This document shows, one piece after another, positions 17,348 to 24,511 of a DNA stretch of 64,000 bases; within the stretch, counting starts at the first letter, position 1, and each line of letters opens with the position of its first letter. This DNA comes from Flavobacterium psychrophilum (lineage in GTDB: Bacteria; Bacteroidota; Bacteroidia; Flavobacteriales; Flavobacteriaceae). The DNA lies in contig QFQM01000005.1 of the NCBI GenBank assembly GCA_003243255.1, positions 1 to 64,000 on the forward strand, written 5' to 3'. A program made the translations under genes and the position numbers. Under the pieces are notes generated by a model. That model was given only the letters and a program-made list of their open reading frames with translations, made no database searches and was not told where the DNA came from.

Positions 17348-18547
17348 ATGAATAGCAGGCAGAAAGAACTTGTCACGGCAACGGTGCCTACGTTGCAGGC
17401 CGCAGGCCGCATACTTACAGCACATTTTTATAAAAGGATGCTTAACCGCCATCCGGAACTCAAAGAGACATTCAATATGGGTAACCAGGCCAATGGCCGC
17501 CAGAATGAAGCTCTTGCGGGTGCGGTATTAGCCTATGCAGAGCACATAGAAAATCCGTCAGTATTGATAGATGTGCTTAAAGGAATAGGCAACAAGCACG
17601 TAAGCCTTAACATACAGCCGGAGCAATATGCCATAGTAGGCGAAAACCTAGTTGCTTCTATAGGCGAGGTACTGGGTGAGGCGGCAACTCCCGAACTGTT
17701 GGACGCGTGGACAGTTGCCTACAACGAACTGGCTGCCATAATGAGTGGGCTTGAAAAGGAGATGTACAAAGCCAATGACGAAAAACTGGGCGCATGGAAC
17801 GGCTGGAGGCAATTTACCATTAAGGAAATAGTGGAAGAATCGACAGAGATCAAGTCGTTTTATCTCTATCCTTCGGATGGTAAACCTATAGCAGACTATC
17901 AGCCGGGGCAGTACATAAGCGTTCAGGTTTTTGTTGAAGAGCTTGGGCTGAAACAACCCCGCCAGTACAGCCTGTCGGGAGCACATAACCCTGAATATTA
18001 CAGGATATCGGTAAAAAGAGAGCAGGGGATACAGGGCAGCCCTGTAGGGATGGTATCTAATACGCTTCATAAAAAGCAGGCCGGAGATACAGTAATGCTA
18101 TCGGCACCGGCAGGTATCTTCTCCCTTAAAGAATCGGGTACTCCAATAGTGCTGATAAGCGGAGGAATAGGCGTGACGCCAATGCTAAGCATGCTGGAAA
18201 CCAATAAAAATAATGCCCAGGCAAAAACAGTATGGGTGCACGGCTACAGAAATGCGTCTGTACATGCCTTTAGGGATGTGGTAGACACTATCGAGAAAGA
18301 ATCGGAATGGCTGGAAACTTATTTGTTTAACGAAGCACCGGAAGAAGGGCATACCGATAAGGTGATAAAAGGCAGGGTAGATCTTAATCATTGTAAAGAT
18401 GCTATACTCCTCGAAAATGCCCACTACTATATATGCGGACCGGAAATGTTTATTAAGGCGCATTACCAGTCGCTTATTGATATGAATGTAAGCAAACAAA
18501 ACATCTTCTACGAAGAATTCGGCCCCCAGTCTATACGTTTAAATTAG
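17348..18547 (+). CDS. hmp: Flavohaemoglobin (nitric oxide dioxygenase)
   Basis: Oxidises nitric oxide to nitrate using O2 and NAD(P)H. The 399 residues comprise a globin domain (proximal His84 in GNKHVSLNI, B10 Tyr28 in AHFYKRML, FNMGNQANGRQ), an FAD domain (PRQYSLSGA) and a NAD domain (LISGGIGVTPMLSML). The C-terminal EEFGPQS is typical. Translated from the same transcript as the small membrane protein before it, under the dyad at 16963, and ended by the terminator at 18553. Confidence 0.97.
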   Translation: MNSRQKELVTATVPTLQAAGRILTAHFYKRMLNRHPELKETFNMGNQANGRQNEALAGAVLAYAEHIENPSVLIDVLKGIGNKHVSLNIQPEQYAIVGENLVASIGEVLGEAATPELLDAWTVAYNELAAIMSGLEKEMYKANDEKLGAWNGWRQFTIKEIVEESTEIKSFYLYPSDGKPIADYQPGQYISVQVFVEELGLKQPRQYSLSGAHNPEYYRISVKREQGIQGSPVGMVSNTLHKKQAGDTVMLSAPAGIFSLKESGTPIVLISGGIGVTPMLSMLETNKNNAQAKTVWVHGYRNASVHAFRDVVDTIEKESEWLETYLFNEAPEEGHTDKVIKGRVDLNHCKDAILLENAHYYICGPEMFIKAHYQSLIDMNVSKQNIFYEEFGPQSIRLN

Positions 18548-18552
18548 TACCT

Positions 18553-18580
18553 AACCCTGCTGCACAAGCAGGGTTTGTTT
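18553..18580 (+). terminator. Intrinsic terminator after hmp
   Basis: AACCCTGCT / AGCAGGGTT stem with a short loop and TGTTTTGT tail. Confidence 0.85.
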
Positions 18581-18615
18581 TGTATGTTTAGTATACAACT
18601 AACAAAAATAACAGA

Positions 18616-18633
18616 ACATGATATTTATCATAA
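18616..18633. promoter_or_regulatory. Crp/Fnr-type operator upstream of paralogue B
   Basis: ACATGATATTTATCATAA contains the perfect dyad ATGATA-tt-TATCAT. Its centre is 29.5 bases before the -7 element at 18654, one base from the spacing seen at the first site. Confidence 0.65.
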
Positions 18634-18653
18634 TGCTATGAAAACCAGTGGTG

Positions 18654-18661
18654 TAAATTTG
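18654..18661 (+). promoter_or_regulatory. -7 promoter element of paralogue B
   Basis: TAAATTTG matches TAnnTTTG, 28 bases before the ATG at 18690. Confidence 0.65.
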
Positions 18662-18689
18662 TCTATATAAATTTAATACACTTTTAGTC

Positions 18690-18980
18690 ATGAGCACATA
18701 TCAAAAATATCTGGACACATACACAAGGGGTTTCATGGGATTTAATACGCTGGCGGTATTACTTCAAAGTGGGCTTGGTGGTTTTGCCGCCATGCTTATA
18801 TTACAGCACGGCAATACGATTCCGCAAATGATTCAACTGTTCTTTGTGGTAATTACCTGTAGTATTTTCAACGGAACGGTTTTGGCACAAATGAAACCGA
18901 AAGTTGTTTTCAATACCCTGTTGCTTAGCGTAACGCTAAGCATAGTAACCATTATTACGAATATCTTTTTTGTGCATTAA
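18690..18980 (+). CDS. Small three-helix membrane protein (paralogue B)
   Basis: 96 residues, clearly homologous to the protein at 17037: MSTYQKYLDTYTRGFMGFNTLAVL, QLFFVVITCSIFNG and PKVVFNTLLLSV match closely. Three predicted membrane helices, no charged active-site pattern. It has its own promoter and operator copy, so the pair probably responds to the same signal on both sides of hmp. Function not recognised. Confidence 0.8.
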   Translation: MSTYQKYLDTYTRGFMGFNTLAVLLQSGLGGFAAMLILQHGNTIPQMIQLFFVVITCSIFNGTVLAQMKPKVVFNTLLLSVTLSIVTIITNIFFVH

Positions 18981-19004
18981 TACCTAACCAATTTGTTTTG
19001 AAGG

Positions 19005-19036
19005 AGCCTCTTGCAGTAAGAGGCTTTTTTATTTTT
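19005..19036 (+). terminator. Intrinsic terminator
   Basis: AGCCTCTT-gcagt-AAGAGGCT followed by a T-run that overlaps the end of the convergent osmC-like gene. Confidence 0.85.
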
Positions 19037-19499
19037 GTACATCATAGACAGGTTCATGATATACGGGGAAATTACACGAATTGGCAATAAAGCACATTTT
19101 GTTGGCTTTGTGGTGCAGTTCGTTTGCCTTTTCAATCATCGCTGCTTCACTAACAGTTACTAATGGCTTTAAGATTACATTCTTAAAATGTCCGCTGCCG
19201 TTGGGTGTTTCAGCCATAGTGCCCTCGGCATTGTCAGTATAGGCGGTAACGATAACCCCTGATTCGGCACAAAGGTGCAGGTACCATAACATATGGCAGG
19301 AAGACAATGAAGCCAGCAACAGGTCTTCGGGGTTGTAACGCTCAGGATTTCCCAGGAATGCAGGGTCGGAAGAGCCTTGTATCTGTGGTTTGCCATTAGC
19401 CTCTATGGTATAGTCGCGGGTGTAGGCTTTGTAACTTTGAGTACCTTTTCCGGTATTGCCCGTCCAGTTTACGGTTGTTTTGTAACGATGTGTTTTCAT
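19029..19499 (-). CDS. OsmC/Ohr-family protein
   Basis: 156 residues with the OsmC layout: NPEDLLLASLSSCHMLWYLHLC carrying the first reactive Cys, and a second Cys in ANSCNFPV. Members reduce organic hydroperoxides through a Cys pair. The RYNPEDLLLASLSSC context suits the YhfA/OsmC branch. Convergent with the paralogue B gene. Assignment to the superfamily is firm; peroxidase activity is inferred. Confidence 0.88.
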   Translation of the reverse strand: MKTHRYKTTVNWTGNTGKGTQSYKAYTRDYTIEANGKPQIQGSSDPAFLGNPERYNPEDLLLASLSSCHMLWYLHLCAESGVIVTAYTDNAEGTMAETPNGSGHFKNVILKPLVTVSEAAMIEKANELHHKANKMCFIANSCNFPVYHEPVYDVQK

Positions 19500-19686
19500 A
19501 TGTTTAAAGGTACTTAAAATGTAGCCTTAGCTGCGAACATTCCCCAAAAAGTGTGGAATTCCCCAAAAATGATGAATGTTTCTTTTTTTTGTAAAACGCT
19601 GTATGTTAGATTGTTAATATAAAAGCTCGGTAAATGGTATGGTTCTTTCATAGTATTTAGCAGAATAATTTGAAAAAGAACATACT

Positions 19687-20031
19687 ATGAAGAATTTATT
19701 TTTAGCTGCGGCATTAGTTTTAGGACTTGCTGCGAGCGCGCAAACAGAAACCACTACGCAAACCACTACACCAGTAACAACAACACCGGCAGCCTCTGCA
19801 CAGGTAACTCCGTCTCCTGATCAGGAAAAGGAATATGCTAAAGTAACGCAATCAGAGATTGCTCCTGCAGTATTGAAAGAAGCCGTTGCAAAATATAAAG
19901 GCTACCAACTTGTAGAAGCGCTAAAAGCTCAGGATGGCAGCGATTTTAAACTTGTCCTTACTAAGGATGGTAAAGACATCGCCGCTTATTATAAAGCGAA
20001 TGGTGAGTTCATTAAAGAAGTAGCGGCTTAA
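19687..20031 (+). CDS. Secreted hypothetical protein
   Basis: 114 residues with a signal peptide ending near AASAQ, a Thr/Pro-rich linker (about residues 20-45), then a small alpha-beta domain (VLKEAVAKYKGYQLVEALKAQDGSDFKLVLTKDG style, written here in part). The tail domain resembles the PepSY-like fold seen in many Bacteroidota secreted proteins. Function unknown. Single gene with a strong terminator. Confidence 0.7.
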   Translation: MKNLFLAAALVLGLAASAQTETTTQTTTPVTTTPAASAQVTPSPDQEKEYAKVTQSEIAPAVLKEAVAKYKGYQLVEALKAQDGSDFKLVLTKDGKDIAAYYKANGEFIKEVAA

Positions 20032-20057
20032 CAAACCCACATACATCTGAAGACGAG

Positions 20058-20092
20058 AAGAGGCCTTATAGGCCTCTTTTTTATTTTTTTAT
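20058..20092. terminator. Intrinsic terminator, bidirectional
   Basis: AAGAGGCCT-tat-AGGCCTCTT with a T-rich tail. It lies between the secreted protein gene (+) and the LysR gene (-). Confidence 0.85.
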
Positions 20093-20093
20093 T

Positions 20094-20969
20094 TTAGCAA
20101 TACCGGCAAATGATTTCGTGAAAAGAAGTAAGGGCTTTTTTACGGTATACTTCCCTCGGAAATGCAATAGTGGCTTCAAGTATTCCCTCTTTATTGTCTA
20201 ATGGTATCGCTTTCAGTTCCGGATAGCCAAAGAGGGAACTGTCCATTAAAATAGTACTCCATTGTTTTGTGTTGGTAAGCTCTAAAAGGCTGTGTATATC
20301 ATTGGTTTCTATCTTTGTGTTAATGTTGATTTTGTTTTTGGCAAGCAGTTTGTCCAGCAAGATCCTGATGCTGTAACCGGGTGAGGGCAGTGCCAGGGGT
20401 AAATCCGATATTTTGTGCAGTGGGATTTTTTTAAGGACAGACCATTGATGTGACTCATGAACGACCAGAGATAACCTGGAACTGAACAAAGGAATTATTT
20501 CCAATGGATTATTATTATCCGAAACGGGGAGGAATGACAGCATACAGTCAATCTCGTAATTGTTTATTTTATGAAGCAGGTCGGCTGTAGAACCAAACAC
20601 CACCTGAATAGTTATATCCGGATATTGTTTGTTAAATTGGGTTATGGACTTAATGAGCAATTCGCTTAGCCCGTAGGTAGCCCCTATGATAATTTCTCCT
20701 GATTTCTGATTGTCAAGATCCTGTAAGGCCTGCTTCCCTTCTTCCGACAGGCGAATTGTTTTTCGGGCATAGGTAAGCATGGTAGCTCCGGCCTCGGTTA
20801 GTTTTACCCTTTTTCCTACGCGGTCAAATAATTGCGTTTTAAGTCCGGTTTCAAGTTCCTTTATCTGGTGCGAAAGAGTGCTTTGGGTTATAAATAACTC
20901 ATCGGCAGCTTTGGTGAAATTTAAAAGCTCTGCAGCACATACAAAATATTTCAGTTGGCGGAGTTCCAT
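20094..20969 (-). CDS. LysR-family transcriptional regulator
   Basis: 291 residues: an N-terminal winged HTH (MELRQLKYFVCAAELLNFTKAADELFITQSTLSHQIKELE pattern, seen in part) and a periplasmic-binding-type effector domain (GEIIIGATYGLSELLI). The effector is unknown. It is divergent from the gene at 21094, which is the likely target, and a T-N11-A dyad lies in the shared upstream region. Confidence 0.92.
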   Translation of the reverse strand: MELRQLKYFVCAAELLNFTKAADELFITQSTLSHQIKELETGLKTQLFDRVGKRVKLTEAGATMLTYARKTIRLSEEGKQALQDLDNQKSGEIIIGATYGLSELLIKSITQFNKQYPDITIQVVFGSTADLLHKINNYEIDCMLSFLPVSDNNNPLEIIPLFSSRLSLVVHESHQWSVLKKIPLHKISDLPLALPSPGYSIRILLDKLLAKNKININTKIETNDIHSLLELTNTKQWSTILMDSSLFGYPELKAIPLDNKEGILEATIAFPREVYRKKALTSFHEIICRYC

Positions 20970-21000
20970 ATCATACTGTTTGGATCAAAGGTAATTATAA

Positions 21001-21015
21001 ATCGAAATTTTCGAT
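21001..21015. promoter_or_regulatory. LysR-type binding site
   Basis: ATCGAAA-t-TTTCGAT, a perfect 7-1-7 dyad that contains the LysR T-N11-A pattern. It lies 31 bases from the LysR start codon and 78 from the start of the divergent gene. Confidence 0.65.
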
Positions 21016-21093
21016 TGATTACATCTAAAAAAATCGTTTTTATGATTTATAAATAGTGCTGAACTTTACACTATAATTTAAAAACGAAAAGTC

Positions 21094-21651
21094 ATGGAAA
21101 TTTTACAAACACCCGAAAATGCATTATCAGCATCTGTGGTTACTGCCGTTATTAATGCCCCAATTGAAAAAATAAACATTGCCGACTGGCTGCTTAACCT
21201 GCCTGATGCAGAATACCAGCGTTGCTCTGTAAACCATATCGCTGCCGGTGTTACTTCAGATTTTGACGGACAGCCAATGTCTATAAATGTAGAATATGTA
21301 GGCAGCGCATTAGTAATACAGCATTATGTAGCCACAGAATACAGGGCAGATTATTGCCGTATGCTGTCAGTTTCTGATACGATCACAGCTGCGGGACGCT
21401 CTAAAGCGCAGGTTTTATGGGAGCTTAGAGCAGAGAAAATAGATGAAAACACCTCTCGCTACACTAATAGCATACATGCCACCGCCACACCGGAATTCAT
21501 GGAATTTATTAAAGAAAACAATATAACATTAGCACAGGCAGCCAAAGCAAGACAGGACGCTTCTGATGCGCATAACCATGAGGAAACTCCAAATTTCGCA
21601 AAAAGCATAGAAAATAAAGCCCTGACAGGTAAATACAACCAGCCATTCTAA
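21094..21651 (+). CDS. Hypothetical protein, possible START/SRPBCC-like fold
   Basis: 185 residues, soluble, no signal peptide. The opening VVTAVINAPIEKINIADWLLNLPDAEYQRC and the later strand-rich part with IDENTSRYTNSIHATATPEFMEFIKEN are suggestive of a helix-grip fold, but this is weak. Divergent from the LysR gene with a likely operator between, so probably a LysR-controlled gene. Exact function not recognised. Confidence 0.6.
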   Translation: MEILQTPENALSASVVTAVINAPIEKINIADWLLNLPDAEYQRCSVNHIAAGVTSDFDGQPMSINVEYVGSALVIQHYVATEYRADYCRMLSVSDTITAAGRSKAQVLWELRAEKIDENTSRYTNSIHATATPEFMEFIKENNITLAQAAKARQDASDAHNHEETPNFAKSIENKALTGKYNQPF

Positions 21652-21681
21652 ATTAAAAAGGCTCGGGGGTGATACTTAAAG

Positions 21682-21718
21682 ATCGAAGCTCTTACATACC
21701 GGGTTTCGATTTTTTTTC
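21682..21718 (+). terminator. Weak intrinsic terminator
   Basis: ATCGAA / TTCGAT stem with a long loop followed by eight T. Lies after the LysR-linked gene. Confidence 0.5.
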
Positions 21719-21728
21719 TAAGTAGTAT

Positions 21729-22280
21729 TTAATTAAATATCCCCCAGTTGTACAATATGAATGATATACTTAAGAGGGCTAAACCAAGGCCTATAAAACA
21801 CAATATAAGCGATCCTATGTATTTAAATGGAGAACGATATTGTTTAACTATTATTGATAAATGGTCGGGTGATATTTCTTCTGCAAGAGATGATAATACT
21901 AAAGGAACGGTATGTTTAGCAGAAACATTTTTAAATTTTACATTGAAAGTATAATTTCCTGCAATGTTTATCCTGAAATTACAATAATCAACTCCAAATT
22001 TACCATCTTTTATAAATTTGCTTTGCAAAGCATTTTTATATACATCAATTTTTTTGTTATCAACTTCTGAAATCAAGCTTATGGGAAGGCTCTTAACATC
22101 GCCGCCTCCTAAAACCGAAACAGTATATCGGCCATTTTGTAGATACAATTTGATGTTTTCCTGGCTTAATTTAAATGATATAATTTCATTAGCATTACGA
22201 AATTTCCAATAGTTGTATAAACCCCTGATAAGAATTGCTAAGCCAATTGTCAATCCTGTTAAGAGTATATAATAATTCAT
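21729..22280 (-). CDS. Hypothetical membrane protein
   Basis: 183 residues with an N-terminal membrane helix (YYILLTGLTIGLAILIRGLY) and a C-terminal one (YIGSLILCFIGLGLALLSIS). The loop between contains a beta-rich region (NGRYTVSVLGGG, FRINIAGNYTFNVKF). It looks like a two-TM protein with a soluble domain of about 100 residues. Family not recognised. AT-rich. Confidence 0.65.
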   Translation of the reverse strand: MNYYILLTGLTIGLAILIRGLYNYWKFRNANEIISFKLSQENIKLYLQNGRYTVSVLGGGDVKSLPISLISEVDNKKIDVYKNALQSKFIKDGKFGVDYCNFRINIAGNYTFNVKFKNVSAKHTVPLVLSSLAEEISPDHLSIIVKQYRSPFKYIGSLILCFIGLGLALLSISFILYNWGIFN

Positions 22281-22463
22281 TTAAGTATGATTAATAAACT
22301 TATTCGTTTTCCAATGGGAATAATTATTTTAGTGGCAATCACCCCTCAGCCACAATGTTGGGTTTACCTTGTCAGTTGGGGCAACGCTTAATTGCGTAAT
22401 TTGTACACTCAATTGTAAATCCAGGCTATGGAGTTTCGTTGGATGCAGGAAACGAATATAAAC

Positions 22464-22496
22464 AAAAAAAGCAGCACATTACTGTACTGCTTTTTA
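22464..22496 (-). terminator. Terminator of tRNA-Arg
   Basis: On the minus strand an AAAAAGCAG / CTGCTTTTTTT hairpin follows the tRNA 3' end by three bases, ending in a T-run. Confidence 0.75.
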
Positions 22497-22499
22497 TTG

Positions 22500-22571
22500 T
22501 AGCCTCGCCAAGAATCGAACTTGGATCAAAAGTTTAGGAAACTCCCATTCTATCCGTTGAACTACGAGGCC
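22500..22571 (-). tRNA. tRNA-Arg (anticodon CCU)
   Basis: Full cloverleaf read on the minus strand: acceptor GGCCTCG / CGAGGCT, D arm GTTC / GAAT, anticodon loop TTCCTAA giving CCU, T arm CCAAG-TTCGATT-CTTGG. CCA is not encoded. It has a -7 promoter at 22589 and a terminator. It marks the left edge of the mobile island. Confidence 0.95.
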
Positions 22572-22588
22572 GTTAATTTTTAGAGGTG

Positions 22589-22596
22589 CAAATATA
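22589..22596 (-). promoter_or_regulatory. -7 promoter element of tRNA-Arg
   Basis: On the minus strand TATATTTG, a full match to TAnnTTTG, 17 bases before the tRNA 5' end. Confidence 0.65.
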
Positions 22597-22647
22597 TGTA
22601 AATTAAAAGTATCTGAGAAATATATGATTTTTTAATTTTTGGGTATG

Positions 22648-22714
22648 GAACTTTGATCAAAAGTTTATTGCGATAGCTATCGGGATCCCATTCTACCCGT
22701 TGAACTACGAGGCC
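22648..22714 (-). pseudogene. Broken tRNA-Arg copy with palindromic insertion
   Basis: The minus strand repeats the tRNA-Arg acceptor 5' half, D arm and start of the anticodon stem with one change in the D loop (GGGTA for GGATA). The anticodon loop is replaced by a sequence containing CGATAGCTATCG, the core of a dispersed palindrome. The following anticodon 3' half and GATC match the tRNA again. The 3' acceptor half is missing, so it cannot be functional. Confidence 0.8.
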
Positions 22715-22720
22715 ATGAAA

Positions 22721-22893
22721 AAAAGACCATCATTGCTGATGGCTTTTAAAAGCTCCCGCTAATGTTGTTTTATCGAACCAATTTCAGTCAGATTTGAAGA
22801 AATTGTATTGCTTATATAACGACATTATGGAAACCGTTTAGGCCGTTGACCTGAAAACTGAGAAAGTGTCTCTTTTTTCGTGGTGCAAATATA
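22721..22893 (-). pseudogene. Degenerate tRNA-Asn-like unit at the island's left edge
   Basis: Read on the minus strand: a promoter-like CAAATATA complement (TATATTTG at 22886-22893, identical in setting to the tRNA-Asn promoter), then two nine-base matches to tRNA-Asn in the same order (CAGTCAGAT at 22785-22793 and TCGAACCAA at 22773-22781), then a terminator-like hairpin (CCATCA-ttgc-TGATGG, 22727-22742). The order and flanks mimic the intact tRNA-Asn unit at 32146-32366, but most of the tRNA body is missing. Tentative. Confidence 0.45.
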
Positions 22894-23380
22894 ACAAACT
22901 CTATTCATATCTGGCGAATATGAATAGAGATATTTTCTGTGCGGTACGTAAGGAACCCTATTCACTGCTATAATATAACAGATTAAGCCGTTTATAAGCC
23001 TTATTTGCTACCGCATTGTCCCGTAATTCATACTTGAAACATTCTGCTAATATTGTTTAGGTATTGCCCTCCCTCCCTTGTAATAGCGCTTTTTTAACCT
23101 GTTTGGGCTAATATGACTATGAGGTATCCCGCCTTTGGGTAGGATTCACCTGATGAAACTAACAGTACACTCTATGTGCTGATTTAATTTTTGGGTATTT
23201 ATTACGAAAATAATTTGAAGTGTGTCAGTTTGAGACACATGGGTAATAGATAAAATTTACTGTAAATGTGCCAAAAAGCTACACTTTTGAAAGTTTTACA
23301 GTATTTAATAATAAAGATGCTTGATTAAACCCCTTGTATGGAGTTCTTGTATCTGAATAATATATATATAATGATGAGAT
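22894..23380. other. Noncoding upstream region of Rep, possible origin
   Basis: About 490 bases with no ORF. It holds a hairpin TGTGTC / GACACA (23221-23239) and a pair of nine-base inverted copies TACTGTAAA (23258-23266) and TTTACAGTA (23295-23303) separated by 28 bases. The location directly ahead of a HUH initiator suggests an origin or a Rep-binding autoregulatory site. The nick site cannot be identified from sequence alone. Confidence 0.4.
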
Positions 23381-24028
23381 ATGAAGTATTATAAGTTAGA
23401 AGAGTTTATAGATAAAACTAAGAGTAGTAAGAGTACTATATACAGGTTTTATGTTGATAATAAAGATTTGTTTGGTGAGACAAAGATGAAAGGTAAGTGG
23501 AGAGTATATCCGATAGAACATATAAGATACTTTGATAGTGAGGTAATGTTTGAGGAGAATAAGATGCTGAGGTCTGAGAATAAATCTATGAGAAACCTGA
23601 TTGACTGCCTAACTGAAAAGAACAGCTTAGAATATACATTGTGGGGAATGGATTGGAGCTATTTTTTAACTGTTGCTTACAAGAATGAAAGGAATAAGAA
23701 GTCTTGTTTCAGACAGATGCATGGTTTATACAATACATTGATAGATAAGTACGGTGCCGATACAGCTCTGAACATGTTCTTTACTACGGAACCATTCGCA
23801 AACAGGGAAGGGTATCACAACCATTTTATGATTTACGTTGAGGACAAGACATTGCATAAGAAGGTTATAGCGGATGTAAATCAGTTCTTTTCTTATGATA
23901 GGCTTGATGTTGCTGAATATGACCAATACAAAGCGGGCCTATGGTATATGTCTAAGGGAGGTCTTGTTGGTGAAGATTACGATATACTGGGTAATAACTT
24001 AGGTTATACTAATAAAAAATCTGCATGA
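23381..24028 (+). CDS. HUH-type replication initiator with N-terminal HTH
   Basis: 215 residues. The N-terminus (about 1-55) is helix-turn-helix-like (LEEFIDKTKSSKSTIYRFYV). The rest carries the three HUH endonuclease motifs in order: motif 1 YFLTVAY (94-100), motif 2 YHNHF with His146 and His148, motif 3 YMSK with Tyr189 and Lys192. Such enzymes nick a single-stranded origin to start rolling-circle replication or transposition. It is the first gene of the island, with a 4-base overlap to the next. Family placement within Rep, IS or phage initiators is not resolved. Confidence 0.75.
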   Translation: MKYYKLEEFIDKTKSSKSTIYRFYVDNKDLFGETKMKGKWRVYPIEHIRYFDSEVMFEENKMLRSENKSMRNLIDCLTEKNSLEYTLWGMDWSYFLTVAYKNERNKKSCFRQMHGLYNTLIDKYGADTALNMFFTTEPFANREGYHNHFMIYVEDKTLHKKVIADVNQFFSYDRLDVAEYDQYKAGLWYMSKGGLVGEDYDILGNNLGYTNKKSA

Positions 24029-24171
24029 AGTTGATTATTACAACCGACCAGCTTCGTAGATTGTTGGCTCGTGATGACATAGGTCCACACTATCCTATTC
24101 TTGTTAAAATGAAAAATGTTTCAAAATCAGACCTTGCAGATTTGGTTAAACTACTTAAAAAGAAGGCCTAG
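24025..24171 (+). CDS. Small protein coupled to Rep
   Basis: 48 residues (MKLIITTDQLRRLLARDDIG...). Its ATG overlaps the Rep stop in an ATGA arrangement, which suggests translational coupling. Basic C-terminus (KLLKKKA). No recognised family. The following hairpin ends the transcript. Confidence 0.65.
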   Translation: MKLIITTDQLRRLLARDDIGPHYPILVKMKNVSKSDLADLVKLLKKKA

Positions 24172-24184
24172 CCTTCTTTTTTCA
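24158..24184. terminator. Intrinsic terminator between convergent genes
   Basis: AAAAGAAGGC-cta-GCCTTCTTTT, a perfect 10-bp stem. It contains the stop codons of both the Rep-coupled small gene (+) and the HTH regulator (-). Confidence 0.8.
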
Positions 24185-24419
24185 TTTCAAGACCTTCCAG
24201 TAGTTTAGATGGGGCTATCTCAAGTGCAGAGGCCAGTTTAAAGAAGAGATTTAAGGACATGCCTTGATTTTCATCAAACAGTTTGCGAATGGTTTTTTCA
24301 TCACATCCTGCGGCCTTAGCGAACTTACGGTTAATGCCACCGAATTTAACCAAGAATTCTTGATGGATTCTATTAGTAACTTCTTTCTTTAAGGCTTCAA
24401 GCTCATTCCGCATACGCAA
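24168..24419 (-). CDS. XRE-like HTH regulator, probable element repressor
   Basis: 83 residues with an HTH in NRKFAKAAGCDEKTIRKLFDENQGMSLNLF and a helix LASALEIAPSKLL typical of lambda-repressor-like domains. It is the only gene of the island on the minus strand and is divergent from the cargo transcript. A dyad with CTGCGG / CCGCAG lies in the shared upstream region. Confidence 0.75.
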   Translation of the reverse strand: MRMRNELEALKKEVTNRIHQEFLVKFGGINRKFAKAAGCDEKTIRKLFDENQGMSLNLFFKLASALEIAPSKLLEGLEMKKEG

Positions 24420-24455
24420 ATTTGGTTAACCTGAATGTTCTTTATGTAATTCAAC

Positions 24456-24475
24456 CTGCGGTTTTTTGTCCGCAG
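24456..24475. promoter_or_regulatory. Operator-like inverted repeat before the cargo genes
   Basis: CTGCGG-N8-CCGCAG sits immediately upstream of the -7 element at 24481 and 37 bases from the HTH gene start. Likely bound by the divergent regulator. Confidence 0.45.
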
Positions 24476-24480
24476 ATTCG

Positions 24481-24488
24481 TATATTTG
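24481..24488 (+). promoter_or_regulatory. -7 promoter element of the lipoprotein gene
   Basis: TATATTTG matches TAnnTTTG exactly, 23 bases before the ATG at 24512. Confidence 0.65.
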
Positions 24489-24511
24489 TACCTATATAAA
24501 AACTTTAACCA

